A stretch of DNA of 6,969 nt from contig DNBZ01000341.1 of NCBI GenBank assembly GCA_003484585.1, forward strand, positions 1 through 6,969. Reading direction: 5' to 3'. The notes below the pieces were generated by a model that was given only the letters and a program-made list of their open reading frames with translations, had not been told where the DNA came from and made no database searches. Positions 6,882 to 6,969 of this stretch are shown here, one piece after another; the stretch's first letter is position 1, and each line of letters begins with the position of its first letter. The position numbers and the translations under genes are program-made. This DNA is from Bacteroidota bacterium (GTDB taxonomy: Bacteria > Bacteroidota > Bacteroidia > NS11-12g > UBA9320).

Positions 6882-6901
6882 TCATCACTTCTGCAGCCTT
6901 T
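6870..6901 (-). repeat. Two direct repeats AAAGGYTGCAGAA, 19-bp period
   Basis: On the minus strand AAAGGCTGCAGAA (6889-6901) is followed after six bases by AAAGGTTGCAGAA (6870-6882), 12 of 13 bases identical. A third, inverted partial copy forms the other arm of the neighbouring hairpin. The copies are centred about 68 and 87 bases upstream of the predicted transcription start. This position would suit binding sites for a regulator, though no regulator gene is in view. Confidence 0.5.
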
Positions 6902-6969
6902 TAGCACCTACTTGCTTTCGTATTTTACTTGAGATTTACGTGTGGGGTAGCGCGCGCGCCGCAAATGAG
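6902..6969. other. Right-edge intergenic sequence, GC-rich end, no supported gene
   Basis: No gene can be supported here. The last 20 bases include an alternating GCGCGCGCGC run (6950-6959) unlike the AT-rich surroundings. On the minus strand one frame is open from the edge to a TAG at 6908-6910 and would end in basic residues (RRARYPTRKSQVKYESK). Another is open to a TAA at 6925-6927. Either could be the tail of an upstream gene, but the pieces are under 20 codons and cannot be told from chance. Confidence 0.4.

Noticed and set aside
6908..6967. C-terminal fragment of an upstream minus-strand gene ending at 6908
   Set aside because: Only 19 codons are visible and a competing frame is open to 6925. 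The basic composition is suggestive but not enough to call a gene.
6941..6969. Start of a plus-strand tRNA (GTGGGGTAGCGC resembles an acceptor-TA-D-stem)
   Set aside because: There is no GG in the expected D-loop and the rest of the molecule is outside the window; the resemblance comes from the GCGC run.
1..6969. CTAG depletion as a hint of an enterobacterial-type host
   Set aside because: I counted roughly 33 CTAG sites, close to random expectation, so no depletion is present and no host can be named from it.

Overview
The window looks like a structural-gene segment of a tailed bacteriophage or prophage, with all genes on the minus strand. Only three genes are supported: a small 115-codon virion-associated protein, a very large 2006-residue tail-fibre/adhesin-like protein that fills most of the window, and the first 97 codons of a secreted protein that looks like an outer-membrane beta-barrel. 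The moderately AT-rich base composition, the Gly/Ser/Thr/Asn/Tyr-rich giant fibre and the small beta-barrel protein all resemble aquatic or marine Caudoviricetes. That placement is inference; no hallmark gene (terminase, capsid, polymerase) is in view, so host and phage family cannot be fixed.

Layout, in the direction of transcription (right to left). 6793-6969 is non-coding. It has a GC-rich edge, a pair of 13-bp direct repeats, a hairpin, and a textbook sigma-70 promoter (TTGACA, 17 bp, TATAAT) just upstream of a strong ribosome binding site. 6445-6792 encodes the 115-aa protein. Six bases later, 418-6438 encodes the 2006-aa protein. Then comes a 124-bp gap (294-417) with weak hairpins and a possible weak promoter. 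1-293 is the 5' part of the secreted beta-barrel gene, which runs off the left edge.

How the parts may work together: the 115-aa protein and the giant fibre are transcribed together and share a short N-terminal G-[IF]-[QE] motif, which recurs near the fibre C-terminus. They are probably partners in one tail-tip or fibre structure. The small protein has the better ribosome binding site and the fibre a weak one, which would fit a protein needed in more copies than the fibre. The downstream signal-peptide protein would act in the host envelope, possibly altering the infected cell surface; this is comparable in position to lambda lom behind tail gene J. The whole block has a host-type promoter of its own, a feature often seen in moron-like or host-expressed phage genes.

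No RNA gene, CRISPR array, insertion sequence or integration site was found. Plus-strand open frames are short shadows of the giant gene.
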